64,000 nucleotides of DNA from Pedobacter duraquae (GCF_004362245.1 NZ_SNWM01000001.1:124001-188000); one strand, 5' to 3'. Positions 16,403 to 25,692 are shown, numbered from the stretch's first letter. Numbers and translations are program-made. The notes: generated by a model from the letters alone, not told the origin.

Positions 16403-16768
16403 ATGAATACTAGCGAAAAACACAACGATCGGATGGCAAAATTGACCTTTGCCTCCGTTTATCCAATGTACGTTGCTAAGGTAGCAAGTAAAAACAGAAC
16501 AGAAGCAGAGCTGCGTGAAGTTATCACATGGCTCACCGGCTTTGACAGTGACAAACAAACAGAACTTATCAATGAAAAAATAACCTTCGATGAGTTTTTT
16601 AAGCGTGCTTCGTTAAATCCAAATGTGCATCTGATCACAGGAATGATTTGCGGCTACAGGATTGAGGAAATAGAAAATGAGTTAACCAGACAAGTACGCT
16701 ATCTGGATAAATTGGTCGACGAACTTGCCAAGGGGAGGAAAATGAAAAAGATATTACGGATCCCTTAA
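16403..16768 (+). CDS. DUF2200 family protein
   Basis: 121 aa from the internal ATG at 16403 (MNTSEKHNDRMAKLTFASVYP). The upstream frame back to 16307 would add a hydrophobic stretch not expected in the family. The match to DUF2200 is strong: FASVYPMYVAKV, EVITWLTGFD, RASLNPNVHLITGMICGYRIEEIENELTRQVRYLDKLVDELAKG. It is a small cytoplasmic helical protein of unknown function. The gene is monocistronic, 82 bp before the M20 gene. Confidence 0.85.
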   Translation: MNTSEKHNDRMAKLTFASVYPMYVAKVASKNRTEAELREVITWLTGFDSDKQTELINEKITFDEFFKRASLNPNVHLITGMICGYRIEEIENELTRQVRYLDKLVDELAKGRKMKKILRIP

Positions 16769-16850
16769 AAAGAAATTATTATTAATTGTAACTAACAAGT
16801 TAGTCATGCGCTCTAACAGGGGCTGATATGAAATCGATTGGCCATGAATT

Positions 16851-18155
16851 ATGAAAAAACTTATCTCAATTTTAACTTGCCTTATCATTTCAACGACTAT
16901 CTGTTTTTCGCAGGGAACTAACCCAGAATCGAAAAACGCGAAACCTGGTGTAATTGACCAAAGCATCAAAATAGAAACAGATCAAATCTTTAACAAACTC
17001 ATTGACATCAGAAGAGATCTTCACGAAAACCCTGAGTTGGCAGGGAAGGAAATGCGTACCCAGAAAATTATAGCACAGTATCTCGTTAACTTAGGACTAG
17101 ATGTCGATACAAATGTTTACGGACATGCAGTTGTAGGAATTTTAAAAGGTGGAAAGTCTGGCAAGAAAATAGTCTGGAGATCTGACATGGATGCACTGCC
17201 TAATGATTTTGCAGACCCTGTAGCTTTCAAATCAAAGACCAAAGGTGTTCAGCATGGTTGTGGCCATGATGTCCATATGGCTATCGGATTGGGTATAGCA
17301 GAAGTTCTTTCGAAGCATAAAAAATCTTTATCTGGTACGGTGTATTTTGTGTTCCAACCAGAAGAAGAAACATTTATAGGCGCAAAAGGAATGATCAATG
17401 ATGGTTTGTTTTCTAAAATACATCCCGATGAAATTTATGGATTGCATGTAAGTGCAACAGCTGTTGGGCAAATCACTGTTAAGCCTAACGAAATGTTCGC
17501 TTACCAAAAAAGAATTAGGATTCAACTCAAAAAAGAAGTGTCGGCAGACGCAGCAAAAGCCTTGTCGAACAAAATCTACAGTACTTTAGCTCGTGCGACT
17601 GAAGGCAGTAAGCCATGGGACTTGCAAAACGTGGTCGATACTAAAATTGGGATTGGAAGCCCTAACACAATCTATAAAGATTACCTGATCATGGATCAAA
17701 GTTTTACAAACTATGCGAAAAATGACACGCGCTTTTTGGAAGCTTATATCTATGAAACCAATTTATCTAATGTTAAAAATATCATTCCCAAAGTTCGACA
17801 GGTAATTGAAGATAGTGGTTATAAAGAACAACTATTATCGATTTCATATATCCAGGATAACCCAACAGTAATTAACGACGAAAAACTAACCAACAGCGCG
17901 ATAAAAACTCTCGAAAGAATATATGGAAATGATGTCGTGAAAACTGACTATGGTCAGGTACCCTATTTCAACGACGATTTTTGTTACTTCCAACAAAAGA
18001 TCCCTGGCGTATACTTCATTCTGGGAGGATCCAACTTTGCAAAAGGAGTTATCGCTATGAATCATGCCCCTAATTTTCAAGTTGATGAGGAGTGTATAAG
18101 AATAGGTGTCAAATGTTTTTCTTCACTCGTTGTTGAGCGATTAAGCAAAAACTAA
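16851..18155 (+). CDS. Secreted M20 family amidohydrolase/peptidase
   Basis: 434 aa with a Sec signal peptide (MKKLISILTCLIISTTICFSQ). M20D features: WRSDMDALPN, the metal ligand motif HGCGHDVHMAIGLG (around residues 139-152), and FQPEEETFIGAKGMI with the catalytic Glu. A dimerisation domain follows in the middle, and the C-terminal metal His lies in IAMNHAPNFQVDEE. Related enzymes hydrolyse N-acyl amino acids or indole-acetyl amino acids. Export suggests a scavenging role. The substrate is not assigned. Confidence 0.92.
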   Translation: MKKLISILTCLIISTTICFSQGTNPESKNAKPGVIDQSIKIETDQIFNKLIDIRRDLHENPELAGKEMRTQKIIAQYLVNLGLDVDTNVYGHAVVGILKGGKSGKKIVWRSDMDALPNDFADPVAFKSKTKGVQHGCGHDVHMAIGLGIAEVLSKHKKSLSGTVYFVFQPEEETFIGAKGMINDGLFSKIHPDEIYGLHVSATAVGQITVKPNEMFAYQKRIRIQLKKEVSADAAKALSNKIYSTLARATEGSKPWDLQNVVDTKIGIGSPNTIYKDYLIMDQSFTNYAKNDTRFLEAYIYETNLSNVKNIIPKVRQVIEDSGYKEQLLSISYIQDNPTVINDEKLTNSAIKTLERIYGNDVVKTDYGQVPYFNDDFCYFQQKIPGVYFILGGSNFAKGVIAMNHAPNFQVDEECIRIGVKCFSSLVVERLSKN

Positions 18156-18379
18156 CACAATCTAAATATTTTAACAGATAGCATGCAGAACCACATCAGT
18201 TTCACATCTTCATTGGCGCAATTCATGACTACCTTAATATTTGCGAGAAATGTTATCCTTTTATCTCTTAATTGAACTATTTTTAAGGCATAAATCTCTC
18301 GAAAAGATCATTGTCATTTAGCTAACAGATGTATGTTGTCGTTTGCGGAGTATCGATTGAGAGGCATACCGATAAACAG
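18156..18379. other. Intergenic region before DUF3667 copy 2
   Basis: About 220 bp of AT-rich sequence. An in-frame ATG at 18329 would extend the next protein by 17 residues, but the zinc-ribbon start at 18380 is favoured. No hairpin terminator is evident. Confidence 0.3.
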
Positions 18380-19096
18380 ATGACGAATTGTAAAAACTGC
18401 AACGCAGAAGTTGCCCTAAATTATTGCCCGAATTGCGGAGTGCCTTCCAGGATTAAAAGGATTGATGGACATTATGTAGCCCATGAAATAGAGCATGTTT
18501 TACATTTTGAGCGGGGGATTTTATATACCATCCGAGAACTTTTGTTAAAACCCGGAGAAAACGTCAGACATTATATATCGGAAAACAGAAGCCGACTTGT
18601 AAAGCCTATCATTTTCATTATCATAACGTCCTTGATTTATTCCATTGCGTCTCACTTTTTCCATATTGAGCAGGAATATGTAGAATATAAAGACACTAGC
18701 CATTCGACAACAGGACTGATTTTTAAATGGGTGCAGGAGCACTATGGCTACGGAAATATTATTATGGCACTATTCATTGCATTTTGGATAAAGTTGTTTT
18801 TCAAGAAATACGGTTATAACTACTTCGAGATTTTAATACTTCTATGTTTTGCTATGGGCATGGGAATGTTAATTTTAGCGTTTATGGTCACAATACAAGG
18901 ATTAACAAAATTGGACCTAATGCAGGTTGGTGGTGCGATAGGTATACTTTATTGCACATGGGCAATAGGTCAATTCTTCGACAAAAAAAAGGTGGCCAAT
19001 TATTTTAAGGCGCTAGTGGCGTATATCTTAGGGATGGGCAGCTTTGCTATTATTACAATTGTAATAGGTACGATAATCGACCTAATCGTGAAATGA
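18380..19096 (+). CDS. DUF3667 domain membrane protein, copy 2
   Basis: 238 aa from the ATG at 18380, so that the protein begins MTNCKNCNAEVALNYCPNCG, a two-CxxC zinc ribbon at the very N terminus as in copy 1. The DUF3667 core follows (YVAHEIEHVLHFERGILYTIRELLLKPGENVRHYI), then about five TM helices. It is paralogous to 13634-14380 but clearly diverged. The function of the family is unknown. The gene stands alone and is convergent, by 1 bp, with the L,D-transpeptidase gene. Confidence 0.85.
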   Translation: MTNCKNCNAEVALNYCPNCGVPSRIKRIDGHYVAHEIEHVLHFERGILYTIRELLLKPGENVRHYISENRSRLVKPIIFIIITSLIYSIASHFFHIEQEYVEYKDTSHSTTGLIFKWVQEHYGYGNIIMALFIAFWIKLFFKKYGYNYFEILILLCFAMGMGMLILAFMVTIQGLTKLDLMQVGGAIGILYCTWAIGQFFDKKKVANYFKALVAYILGMGSFAIITIVIGTIIDLIVK

Positions 19097-19097
19097 G

Positions 19098-19949
19098 TTA
19101 TTTCCTTATTTCTATTTTCGTGCCATCAATTACGTAATCAAACAGTGTATCCATATCCTCATTTTGCAGCGCAATACAGCCATTTGTCCAATCTTTAGCG
19201 TTTTTACGTTCTGGATAAGTACCGTGAATCATGATGCCATTTCCAGGCTTTAACCCTTTTGCCAGTGCCCTAGCCCTATCATTTGAATCAGGATATGAAA
19301 TCATAAAGCTTTTATGATATTTGTCGTTACGGGTATATTTAACATCCAAGTGATACACTCCTTCTGGTGTTTTTTTGTCTCCATCTGATTCTTTAGTACC
19401 GAGGGGATTTCCTCCCAGATCAATAGTAAACGTCAGCAAGGTTACTCCTTTTCTTTTCACATACATTTTACGTTTACTTTTCAAAACCAAAATGTAATCC
19501 GCCAGATTCAACGTGGCAGCGATTCTTTTAAATTTTTCCTGAAATGAGGTTGAAGAATTTGGGTGGCGAATTGCGTCCCATCTATACACCCTGGCAATTG
19601 CATAATCGTCTTTTTCCAACGAATCTACTGATAATGAGTTAAACCACTGTAATCTCCATTGTCCCTTCTCCAGATAAAGAGAAGCCTTGCTGTTAAACAC
19701 CGGTTTGATATATTGATAGAACCTCAATGATGTATAATTGGCATCTTTGACTATTAAAGACGTATCTAATTCTTTTGGTAAATGATGCATAAGACTATCA
19801 TGCCATTGCACGCCATAAATCGGATTTTCTTCGGTTTTAATTTTATCAGAGGTATCGTTACCTCCGCATGAAAAACAAAAAGTACAAAGAATGGAGAATA
19901 GCGCAGGCAAAATCAAATTTGAGAGAATTATACGCAAGACCTTATCCAT
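19098..19949 (-). CDS. L,D-transpeptidase (YkuD) family lipoprotein
   Basis: 283 aa. An N-terminal hydrophobic segment ends in CTFCFSCGG, a likely lipoprotein site. The C-terminal YkuD domain (about residues 155-283) includes GVYHLDVKY, IMIHGTYPERKNAKDWTNGCIAL (the conserved His and the catalytic Cys in NGC) and closes at ENEDMD-like residues. It should form 3-3 or lipoprotein cross-links on peptidoglycan in the periplasm. The N-terminal 120 residues have no recognised domain. Confidence 0.88.
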   Translation of the reverse strand: MDKVLRIILSNLILPALFSILCTFCFSCGGNDTSDKIKTEENPIYGVQWHDSLMHHLPKELDTSLIVKDANYTSLRFYQYIKPVFNSKASLYLEKGQWRLQWFNSLSVDSLEKDDYAIARVYRWDAIRHPNSSTSFQEKFKRIAATLNLADYILVLKSKRKMYVKRKGVTLLTFTIDLGGNPLGTKESDGDKKTPEGVYHLDVKYTRNDKYHKSFMISYPDSNDRARALAKGLKPGNGIMIHGTYPERKNAKDWTNGCIALQNEDMDTLFDYVIDGTKIEIRK

Positions 19950-19957
19950 TAAAATTT

Positions 19958-20326
19958 TTAGGGATTAGAGAACTGCCCAAAGTGCCAAAGGTTTCCGGCA
20001 GGATCATGCAAAAAACACTCCCTGCCCCACTGTTCAACCCTGATCGGTGTTAATCTCACACCCTCATATTTTTCGGTCAGATTTAGGTCCTTCAAATCCG
20101 CATAAAACGTTTCCACATCTTCAACCTCCAAAAAAATCATGGTATTATCCAACCAGTCTTTTACATAGGCATCTTGAAGATAAAATCCTTGATTACCACT
20201 TCTGAAAAGACTCATATTGTGTACGATGATTACTTCTTCAAATCCTAAATCCCTGTAAAAACTTCTGGAGATTTCGAAATCTTTAGACCCGATAAAAGGA
20301 CGGATCGACAATGCTTTATGGTTCAT
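19958..20326 (-). CDS. VOC family protein (glyoxalase/bleomycin-resistance fold), copy 1
   Basis: 122 aa with one pair of VOC betaalphabetabetabeta modules. It starts LSIRPFIGSKDFEISRSFYRDLGF and ends RECFLHDPAGNLWHFGQF, both characteristic. Potential metal residues are present but the set is incomplete, so it could be a ligand-binding rather than catalytic member. It lies 8 bp before the transpeptidase gene in the same direction. Confidence 0.85.
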   Translation of the reverse strand: MNHKALSIRPFIGSKDFEISRSFYRDLGFEEVIIVHNMSLFRSGNQGFYLQDAYVKDWLDNTMIFLEVEDVETFYADLKDLNLTEKYEGVRLTPIRVEQWGRECFLHDPAGNLWHFGQFSNP

Positions 20327-20395
20327 ATGCTAATGTAATAAAATTTTGTTGCTTCTTTAGTTCGTGATTTTTAAATCTTGTGCTACAGATTTAAA

Positions 20396-20755
20396 TTATA
20401 AATCATCACCTAGCTCAATATTCATCTGTTCCAACAAACCACCATTAATTACATATATATGCCTTACCTTTCCATCAAACAAGATATTGCCTTCCAAATC
20501 CTTCACCAATTGATCAACCTCAACCTCTAACGTTCCATTATCCCTTTTTTTAAATCCAACTGGCGTAACCGTCGGGTTGATTTCTGCCCATTGACGCTCC
20601 CAATAAGCGCTTACATCGGCGTGGCCTGTTGCATAATCGCCCTCCCATGCCTTCGACCATTTTATTTCAGGGTGCATCACCCGAAGAATCGCATCAATAT
20701 CTCTTGCATTAAATGCAGCGTATGCTTTTTTAATTATTTCTGAATTTTCAATCAT
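20396..20755 (-). CDS. SnoaL/NTF2-like nuclear transport factor 2 family protein
   Basis: 119 aa from the ATG at 20755, which is preceded by a purine-rich AGAGAGAAA stretch. A longer frame to 20815 adds unconserved residues. The pattern IIKKAYAAFNARDIDAILRVMHPEIKW and DYATGHADVSAYWERQW is typical of SnoaL-like cone-fold proteins, which act as isomerases or simply bind small molecules. Function unassigned. It is divergent from the AraC gene at 20820, sharing a short intergenic region. Confidence 0.82.
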   Translation of the reverse strand: MIENSEIIKKAYAAFNARDIDAILRVMHPEIKWSKAWEGDYATGHADVSAYWERQWAEINPTVTPVGFKKRDNGTLEVEVDQLVKDLEGNILFDGKVRHIYVINGGLLEQMNIELGDDL

Positions 20756-20819
20756 TTTTCTCTCTTGGTTATATGCAGGTAAGTTATTAATTAGGATCGT
20801 TAAATTAGCGGGCATAAAA

Positions 20820-21551
20820 ATGAGCTATCAACAATTTCAACCAGATCCCAGATTGTCTGCATTTATTGATGCGTATTGGACCGCCGATGGTGTCGGTACT
20901 GCAGGTAGCGTACAGAAAATCTTGCCCGATGGCTGTGTAGATATTCTCGTCAACATTGGGGAAGACTTTTTTACCGATGATCATTTTACGTTTAAGAATG
21001 AGCAGGCATACCTTGTTGGAACAATGACGAGATTTAAATATTCTCGGATGTTACCAGGATCTGTAATTCTTGGAATTAGGTTTAAACCAGGTGGTTTCGC
21101 TGCATTTTTTAAATTTGATTCTTTACATAATTTGACTGATCAAACGATTCCGTTTGATCAGAAATTAATACCTGAAGTCTTTGCGTTAAACTCCAATTTT
21201 ATCAACAATTTGGATATTTTCTTTTTGTCGAGACTGAATCCAACAAACACCTCCTTAACATTGATTACAGAAACAATTTCAGCTTATCATGGACAAATTC
21301 AAGTTACGGAGCTTGCAAAGCGATATTGTATAACAACCAGGCAATTAGAGCGAGTGTTTAAGCAACACATCGGTGTAAGCCCCAAAGAGCTCATCAATAT
21401 TTCGAGATTTCAATTTGCTATGGAAAAGATCCGCCAGAACCAATCAACACGAAGCCTGATGCAGATTGCTTTTGAGTGTGGCTATTACGATCATGCACAC
21501 CTGAGTAATGAGATTAAGAAATATAGCGGTGATGTACCTTCCTTTTTTTGA
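20820..21551 (+). CDS. AraC family transcriptional regulator (DUF6597-type sensor)
   Basis: 243 aa. The N-terminal domain (FQPDPRLSAFIDAYWTADG, ILPDGCVDILVN, GIRFKPGGFAAFF) is the DUF6597-like sensor common to AraC regulators that control small-molecule resistance or VOC genes. The C-terminal half has the paired HTH: VTELAKRYCITTRQLERVFKQHIGVSPKE, then LMQIAFECGYYDHAHLSNEIK. Flanking VOC and SnoaL-like genes on both sides are possible targets. That is inference from position only. Confidence 0.9.
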   Translation: MSYQQFQPDPRLSAFIDAYWTADGVGTAGSVQKILPDGCVDILVNIGEDFFTDDHFTFKNEQAYLVGTMTRFKYSRMLPGSVILGIRFKPGGFAAFFKFDSLHNLTDQTIPFDQKLIPEVFALNSNFINNLDIFFLSRLNPTNTSLTLITETISAYHGQIQVTELAKRYCITTRQLERVFKQHIGVSPKELINISRFQFAMEKIRQNQSTRSLMQIAFECGYYDHAHLSNEIKKYSGDVPSFF

Positions 21552-21623
21552 GATTGTCGCATTTTTCCAAGCTAGCTGATTCTGTTTTCGAGATATTTGT
21601 GTTTCACTAATAGATCGATAAAC

Positions 21624-22016
21624 ATGATTACTTTCAGCTATACCATCCTTTACGTTAATAATGTAGAGAACAGCATTACATTTTATGAACAGGCATTCGG
21701 ATTTAAAAGAAAATTTGTCAGTCCTGACGGCACTTACGGCGAATTGATTACGGGAGCTACAACATTATCATTTGCTTCACATCACCTGGCAAAAAGCAAT
21801 CTGAAAGATGGATATCAGGAGAGTAATATCGATATAAAGCCATTTGGATTTGAGATTGGTTTTGCTACTAGCGACGTCGAAGGCGTAATAAAAACTGCAC
21901 TTGAGGCAGGTGCCAGCTTAGCTGCCGAACCGAAAACCAAGCCCTGGGGACAGGTTGTGGCCTATTTAAAGGATTTAGACGGCTTTCTAATCGAAATTTG
22001 CACGCCTATGGCATAA
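21624..22016 (+). CDS. VOC family protein, copy 2
   Basis: 130 aa from the ATG at 21624 ([27 protein letters not shown]). The upstream in-frame ATG at 21597 adds nine unconserved residues. Glyoxalase-like fold ending [21 protein letters not shown]. The substrate is unknown. It follows the AraC gene by 72 bp on the same strand and may be its target. Confidence 0.87.
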   Translation: MITFSYTILYVNNVENSITFYEQAFGFKRKFVSPDGTYGELITGATTLSFASHHLAKSNLKDGYQESNIDIKPFGFEIGFATSDVEGVIKTALEAGASLAAEPKTKPWGQVVAYLKDLDGFLIEICTPMA

Positions 22017-22040
22017 GGATAGCATGTTGTTTGAGGCCAT

Positions 22041-22694
22041 CTAAATCACGCCAAAATCAACGATTTCGTTCTTAATCGCATAAAGAACCAGACCAGTTCT
22101 TGACTTTATCTGTAGTTTTTCAAATAGTGAATCTCTGTAATTGTCAATTGTTCTCGGACTGAGGCACAGTTGATCTGCAATTTCTTTATAGGTTAGCTCT
22201 GAGCAACATAGTTTCAAAAACTGCAATTCATTTTTAGTGAATATTGGCTCGGGCTCGCGAACGGCATTTCTGAAAAGTTTGCCGGACATATTTTCATTTA
22301 GGAATACACCCTTATCGTGAATAATGTTTATTGCCAAAAGTAGTTCTCTGGGGCCTGAAGATTTAAGTACATAACCGCCTGCCCCACTTTTGATCATATT
22401 AATCACTGCACGGTCGTCTTCATACATGCTCAGTGCCAAAACCTTAATAGCTGGATGATTATCCCTCAGCCATCTACTGGATTGATAACCATCTAGAACT
22501 GGCATTTTGATATCCATTAAAACAACTTCAGGATAGAGACCATTTTCAATATATTTCTTCATCACCTCCCCATTTTCGGCCTCAAAAACAACTTCGATTT
22601 GCTGCAGTTCCTGAATGAGGTAGACAAGCCCTTTTCTAAAAAGTGCATGATCATCTACGATGGCAACTTTTATTTTTTCGTCACGCTTTTCCAT
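22041..22694 (-). CDS. NarL/FixJ-type response regulator
   Basis: 217 aa. The receiver domain (about residues 8-125) has the acidic pocket VDD, the phospho-acceptor Asp in VVLMDIKMP and the conserved Lys in GYVLKSSG. The LuxR-type HTH (about residues 150-212) reads LTYKEIADQLCLSPRTIDNYRDSL. The start overlaps the last 14 bp of the histidine kinase gene, so the two are translationally coupled. It is the output of the 22041-24688 operon. Targets are unknown. Confidence 0.94.
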   Translation of the reverse strand: MEKRDEKIKVAIVDDHALFRKGLVYLIQELQQIEVVFEAENGEVMKKYIENGLYPEVVLMDIKMPVLDGYQSSRWLRDNHPAIKVLALSMYEDDRAVINMIKSGAGGYVLKSSGPRELLLAINIIHDKGVFLNENMSGKLFRNAVREPEPIFTKNELQFLKLCCSELTYKEIADQLCLSPRTIDNYRDSLFEKLQIKSRTGLVLYAIKNEIVDFGVI

Positions 22695-23469
22695 ATGGCA
22701 CCTTAAGTTCGAGTGTTGTTCCTTGGCCTACCACAGAATTGATTAGTGCCTCTCCTCCTATAACAGCTGCTCTTTTATTAATATTTAGCAGACCCATTCC
22801 AGATATGACTGCTGCATCTTTTTCAAATCCTCTTCCGTCATCCGAGATAGTTAAGATAAGAAGATCATCTGAATTCTTCAATGTTATGGTGATTTTTTTG
22901 GCCGATGCATGTTTAATGATATTGTTAATCCCTTCCTGCATGATCCTGAATAGAATCAACTCTATACCTGGATCTGGAAGTTTCTCGAATTGAGCATCAA
23001 CTTCCAAAACAACATCAAAGACACCCAATTTTGAGAGATAGTCCACTTCATAACCTATTGCTTCTTTTAACCCGAAAGAAATCAATTGCTCCCCTTGAAG
23101 CAGTTTTCCCAACAGCCTCATTTCTGCGATTGCGCTTTTTGTTAGTGATACGGCAGATTCTATTTTATCCCTTGCATCGTTAGGTATATTTTCGGGATTA
23201 ATCGCATTTAATGTTACTGCGCTGAGGCTAAGCAGTTGACCAACATTATCATGCAAATCAGCACCAATAGTTTCCATTGTCTGCTCCCTTACTTCCATTT
23301 GCGCCCTTAAAAGCTCAGCATCAAAAGATTTCCTCATCTCCAACTTTTCATTCATATGACCTTTCCTTTTCTTGAAATACGTTGCCACATATAAAAAAAT
23401 AAACACTGGTCCCGTTAGAAAGACCAGTGTAGACGCTATGATTAGTGCCTTTAATTCTTGATACCCCAT
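22681..23469 (-). CDS. HisKA_3-type sensor histidine kinase, membrane-anchored
   Basis: 262 aa. A single N-terminal TM helix (residues about 8-32) has no periplasmic sensor, so the input probably comes from the adjacent membrane protein. The phospho-accepting His lies in IGADLHDNVGQLLSL (around residue 75). A GHKL ATPase domain follows, with GINNIIKHASAKK (N-box) and ISDDGRGF/GMGLLNI (G-boxes). It pairs with the NarL-type regulator downstream (14-bp overlap), and its own start overlaps the upstream membrane gene by 19 bp. Confidence 0.94.
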   Translation of the reverse strand: MGYQELKALIIASTLVFLTGPVFIFLYVATYFKKRKGHMNEKLEMRKSFDAELLRAQMEVREQTMETIGADLHDNVGQLLSLSAVTLNAINPENIPNDARDKIESAVSLTKSAIAEMRLLGKLLQGEQLISFGLKEAIGYEVDYLSKLGVFDVVLEVDAQFEKLPDPGIELILFRIMQEGINNIIKHASAKKITITLKNSDDLLILTISDDGRGFEKDAAVISGMGLLNINKRAAVIGGEALINSVVGQGTTLELKVPYGKA

Positions 23470-24089
23470 CGCTTAATAATAAAGGAGTTAGCCCAGGCAC
23501 CATAAAGTACTATATTTATAAATTGCATCATATATCTTCTTATGCTATGATCTTTCATATTAATTAAGGTGTCATGAAATATATTCAGAACTGTACTTCC
23601 AAAATAATACAATAACGTTCCTGCAACCCACCAGAATGGCGCAAATCGAAGGATAGCGACGTACTCATCCCTATTCATTAGCCAGTAAAAGTAATACATG
23701 CCCATAATACAGTAACATATAGATACCACAGTATTGCAAAAGTCGTTGAACTCCATAAATCCTTTGGCGAAGATCCCATAACTATAACTTGCGAGGAAAA
23801 CCACTACATACACCCCGGTATAGATATTTACATGTTTTACTTTGCCAGCCATGAGGCTATAAAACATGTATACTACAAAAAAAGCTTCAATGACTAAAAA
23901 TATGTTGTAGAGCCATGAGTTAGTTACCTGTCCCATAACCTTTAAAAGGACTCTGCCAAAAATCTCTGTGGCACATATCAGGAATAGATAGACGATTTGA
24001 GATCTCCATACCTTAATCCTTAACAAACAGATCAGGGCGACCATAAAACATATGAGCTCTACAACGATATTTAAAGTAATAACAGTCAT
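23451..24089 (-). CDS. Multi-spanning membrane protein of a histidine-kinase operon
   Basis: 212 aa from the ATG at 24089, two bases after the TAG of the preceding gene. A longer frame to 24170 would overlap that gene deeply. Hydrophobicity suggests six or seven TM helices (starting LNIVVELICFMVALICLL) with very short loops. I do not recognise a named family. Since the downstream kinase has no sensor domain, a role as membrane sensor or input module is a reasonable inference. Confidence 0.7.
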   Translation of the reverse strand: MTVITLNIVVELICFMVALICLLRIKVWRSQIVYLFLICATEIFGRVLLKVMGQVTNSWLYNIFLVIEAFFVVYMFYSLMAGKVKHVNIYTGVYVVVFLASYSYGIFAKGFMEFNDFCNTVVSICYCIMGMYYFYWLMNRDEYVAILRFAPFWWVAGTLLYYFGSTVLNIFHDTLINMKDHSIRRYMMQFINIVLYGAWANSFIIKRWGIKN

Positions 24090-24091
24090 TA

Positions 24092-24688
24092 CTAACGTTT
24101 TGTCAGCGAAGCAGGTGTTACTGGTGCTAATAACAGTGCGCCATTTCCTGGACAGTCTCCTGGAGGGCAAAGCTCTCCTTTGTTTTCTGGGGTTAATGGA
24201 ATTGGGCGTGGCGATTGCGTATAATAATCTCTGTGGTATTTTTTTTGTAATGAATCTTTTGTGGATACAAACAAGATTGTATTCTGTCCTGCATGAGGAT
24301 GTGCATGGCCAGGAGCATACTCCTTCGGATATTTCGCAAAGTATATCCTTATTCCATCTGTTCCATATTTCATAGTATCACGATCATATTTTAACCTCTT
24401 ATATAGATTTTCAATTCGTTCGAACGAAAACCAGATAGTTCTCGTATTCGGCTGATTATTTAAGTCAATCCCGCTGAAGCCTTGCACCATTTGGTATGCA
24501 GAATCAACACAAATCTGTGCAGTGGAATCAACAATATCACCTTTACACTTCCATATCGCAAAATTGGAAATATCCATCTCTCCAATCTCTCTTTCCTTAG
24601 CACCATAATCTGGTTTATGAAATGATAAATAACCCACGCCAAGGCCGGCGAGGAAAGTAAATACTGCGAGTAAAAGAGATTTGTTCAT
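24092..24688 (-). CDS. Hypothetical exported/anchored protein, first gene of the signalling operon
   Basis: 198 aa with an N-terminal hydrophobic segment (MNKSLLLAVFTFLAGLGVGYLSF), so exported or membrane-anchored. The body contains IRIYFAKYPKE and HAHPHAGQNTILFVSTKD. The C-terminal tail is Pro/Gly-rich with a Cys pair (CPPGDCPGNGALLL). The pattern resembles Bacteroidota proteins found beside two-component genes, but no function is known to me. The membrane, kinase and regulator genes follow with 2-bp spacing or overlaps, so it is probably co-transcribed with them. Confidence 0.7.
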   Translation of the reverse strand: MNKSLLLAVFTFLAGLGVGYLSFHKPDYGAKEREIGEMDISNFAIWKCKGDIVDSTAQICVDSAYQMVQGFSGIDLNNQPNTRTIWFSFERIENLYKRLKYDRDTMKYGTDGIRIYFAKYPKEYAPGHAHPHAGQNTILFVSTKDSLQKKYHRDYYTQSPRPIPLTPENKGELCPPGDCPGNGALLLAPVTPASLTKR

Positions 24689-25135
24689 AATTTAGAGTCT
24701 TTAAGTTTGGTTTATAAAAATCATTAATTGTCAACACATTAGCAAATAAAAAAACACCTGCAAAGAATGTGATTAAACTCGGTGCGTTCTAGTCGATTTA
24801 GCAATCCAGTTGAATCGTCACAATCACAGTAGGGCTTGTAAAATATCTTTTCAAGTTTGTAACTACTATGATATTTTTCCGGCTTATGTGGCATGACATT
24901 TCAAATGTAGCACAGCGCATTGGGGGATGCAGGGGTGATTTCACGGTATTTGAAAAAAGGCATTTAATCTTCTATTTTGAGGGTGAAGAAGCGCCGGGAA
25001 CTTGGAGAGTAAGCGTAGTTCAGCTTTCCTGCATAAGCATATCAGCAGATATGCAGAGCTTTTGTAGCTCTTTTAGTGATGGTCTTTATTCAATAACAGG
25101 TCACGAAAAATATTATACAATTAACGGATTACTGA
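24689..25135. other. Intergenic region, no supported gene
   Basis: 447 bp of AT-rich sequence between two minus-strand genes. It must hold the promoter of the signalling operon (near 24689-24780). A plus-strand frame at 24868-25164 exists but has atypical composition and overlaps the end of the next gene. No RNA gene or repeat is recognised. Confidence 0.4.
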
Positions 25136-25675
25136 TTAGCGCTTACTTGTTTTACGTTTACTAATCACTTCCCCGTAGTAAGCGGCTTCTTTTAACAGGC
25201 TCTGTTCAGGGTCAACACGATCATCCTCAAACTTATTATGTCCTTTAATAATTATGTTGATTAATTTACCATTGTCAAAATAATACCGCCCCTCAAATGA
25301 GCGTTTGGTTTTGTCATACAGTAAACGCTGATTTTTTTCATCATACAAAAAGCTATTAAGCTGTTGGTAAATAAAAATTAACTTATCATCCTTAAAATAA
25401 TACTCCTTTGTTTCTGTACCAAACGACAACCCGACCCAAAGTACTATTTTTTTAAGCTCCCCTTTTTTATACAATCCGGTAAGCCGTCCACCCCCATCCG
25501 GCATGTGATCGAGGAATTCTTCATTGTTTAACACTATTGTTTTCAGCCTATTGTCGTTGTTAATAATCCTGAATTCTTTTTTGATTTCTGCAATGGTAGT
25601 TTTATTGTCCTGTGCCGTAACATAGTAAAAACACATCGTGAGAAATACTAATGAAAGATTACTAAAAATTCGCAT
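25136..25675 (-). CDS. Hypothetical secreted protein
   Basis: 179 aa with a Sec signal peptide (MRIFSNLSLVFLTMCFYYVTAQ). The mature part has repeated short beta-strand-like units with Tyr/Phe and Gly turns (GLYKKGELKKI, EYYFKDDKLIFIYQQ, GRYYFDNGKLINIII), giving a MORN-like or beta-sheet impression without a confident family. Very basic C terminus (SKRKTSKR). It lies 17 bp after the lipoprotein gene at 25693, in the same direction, so the pair is probably one transcript. Function unknown. Confidence 0.65.
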   Translation of the reverse strand: MRIFSNLSLVFLTMCFYYVTAQDNKTTIAEIKKEFRIINNDNRLKTIVLNNEEFLDHMPDGGGRLTGLYKKGELKKIVLWVGLSFGTETKEYYFKDDKLIFIYQQLNSFLYDEKNQRLLYDKTKRSFEGRYYFDNGKLINIIIKGHNKFEDDRVDPEQSLLKEAAYYGEVISKRKTSKR

Positions 25676-25692
25676 AACTATTTAGAAAAAAG

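Noticed and set aside
24868..25164. 98-codon plus-strand ORF in the 447-bp gap
   Set aside because: Unusual composition, no recognisable domain or start context, and it runs into the end of the gene at 25136 on the other strand. Probably a chance frame.
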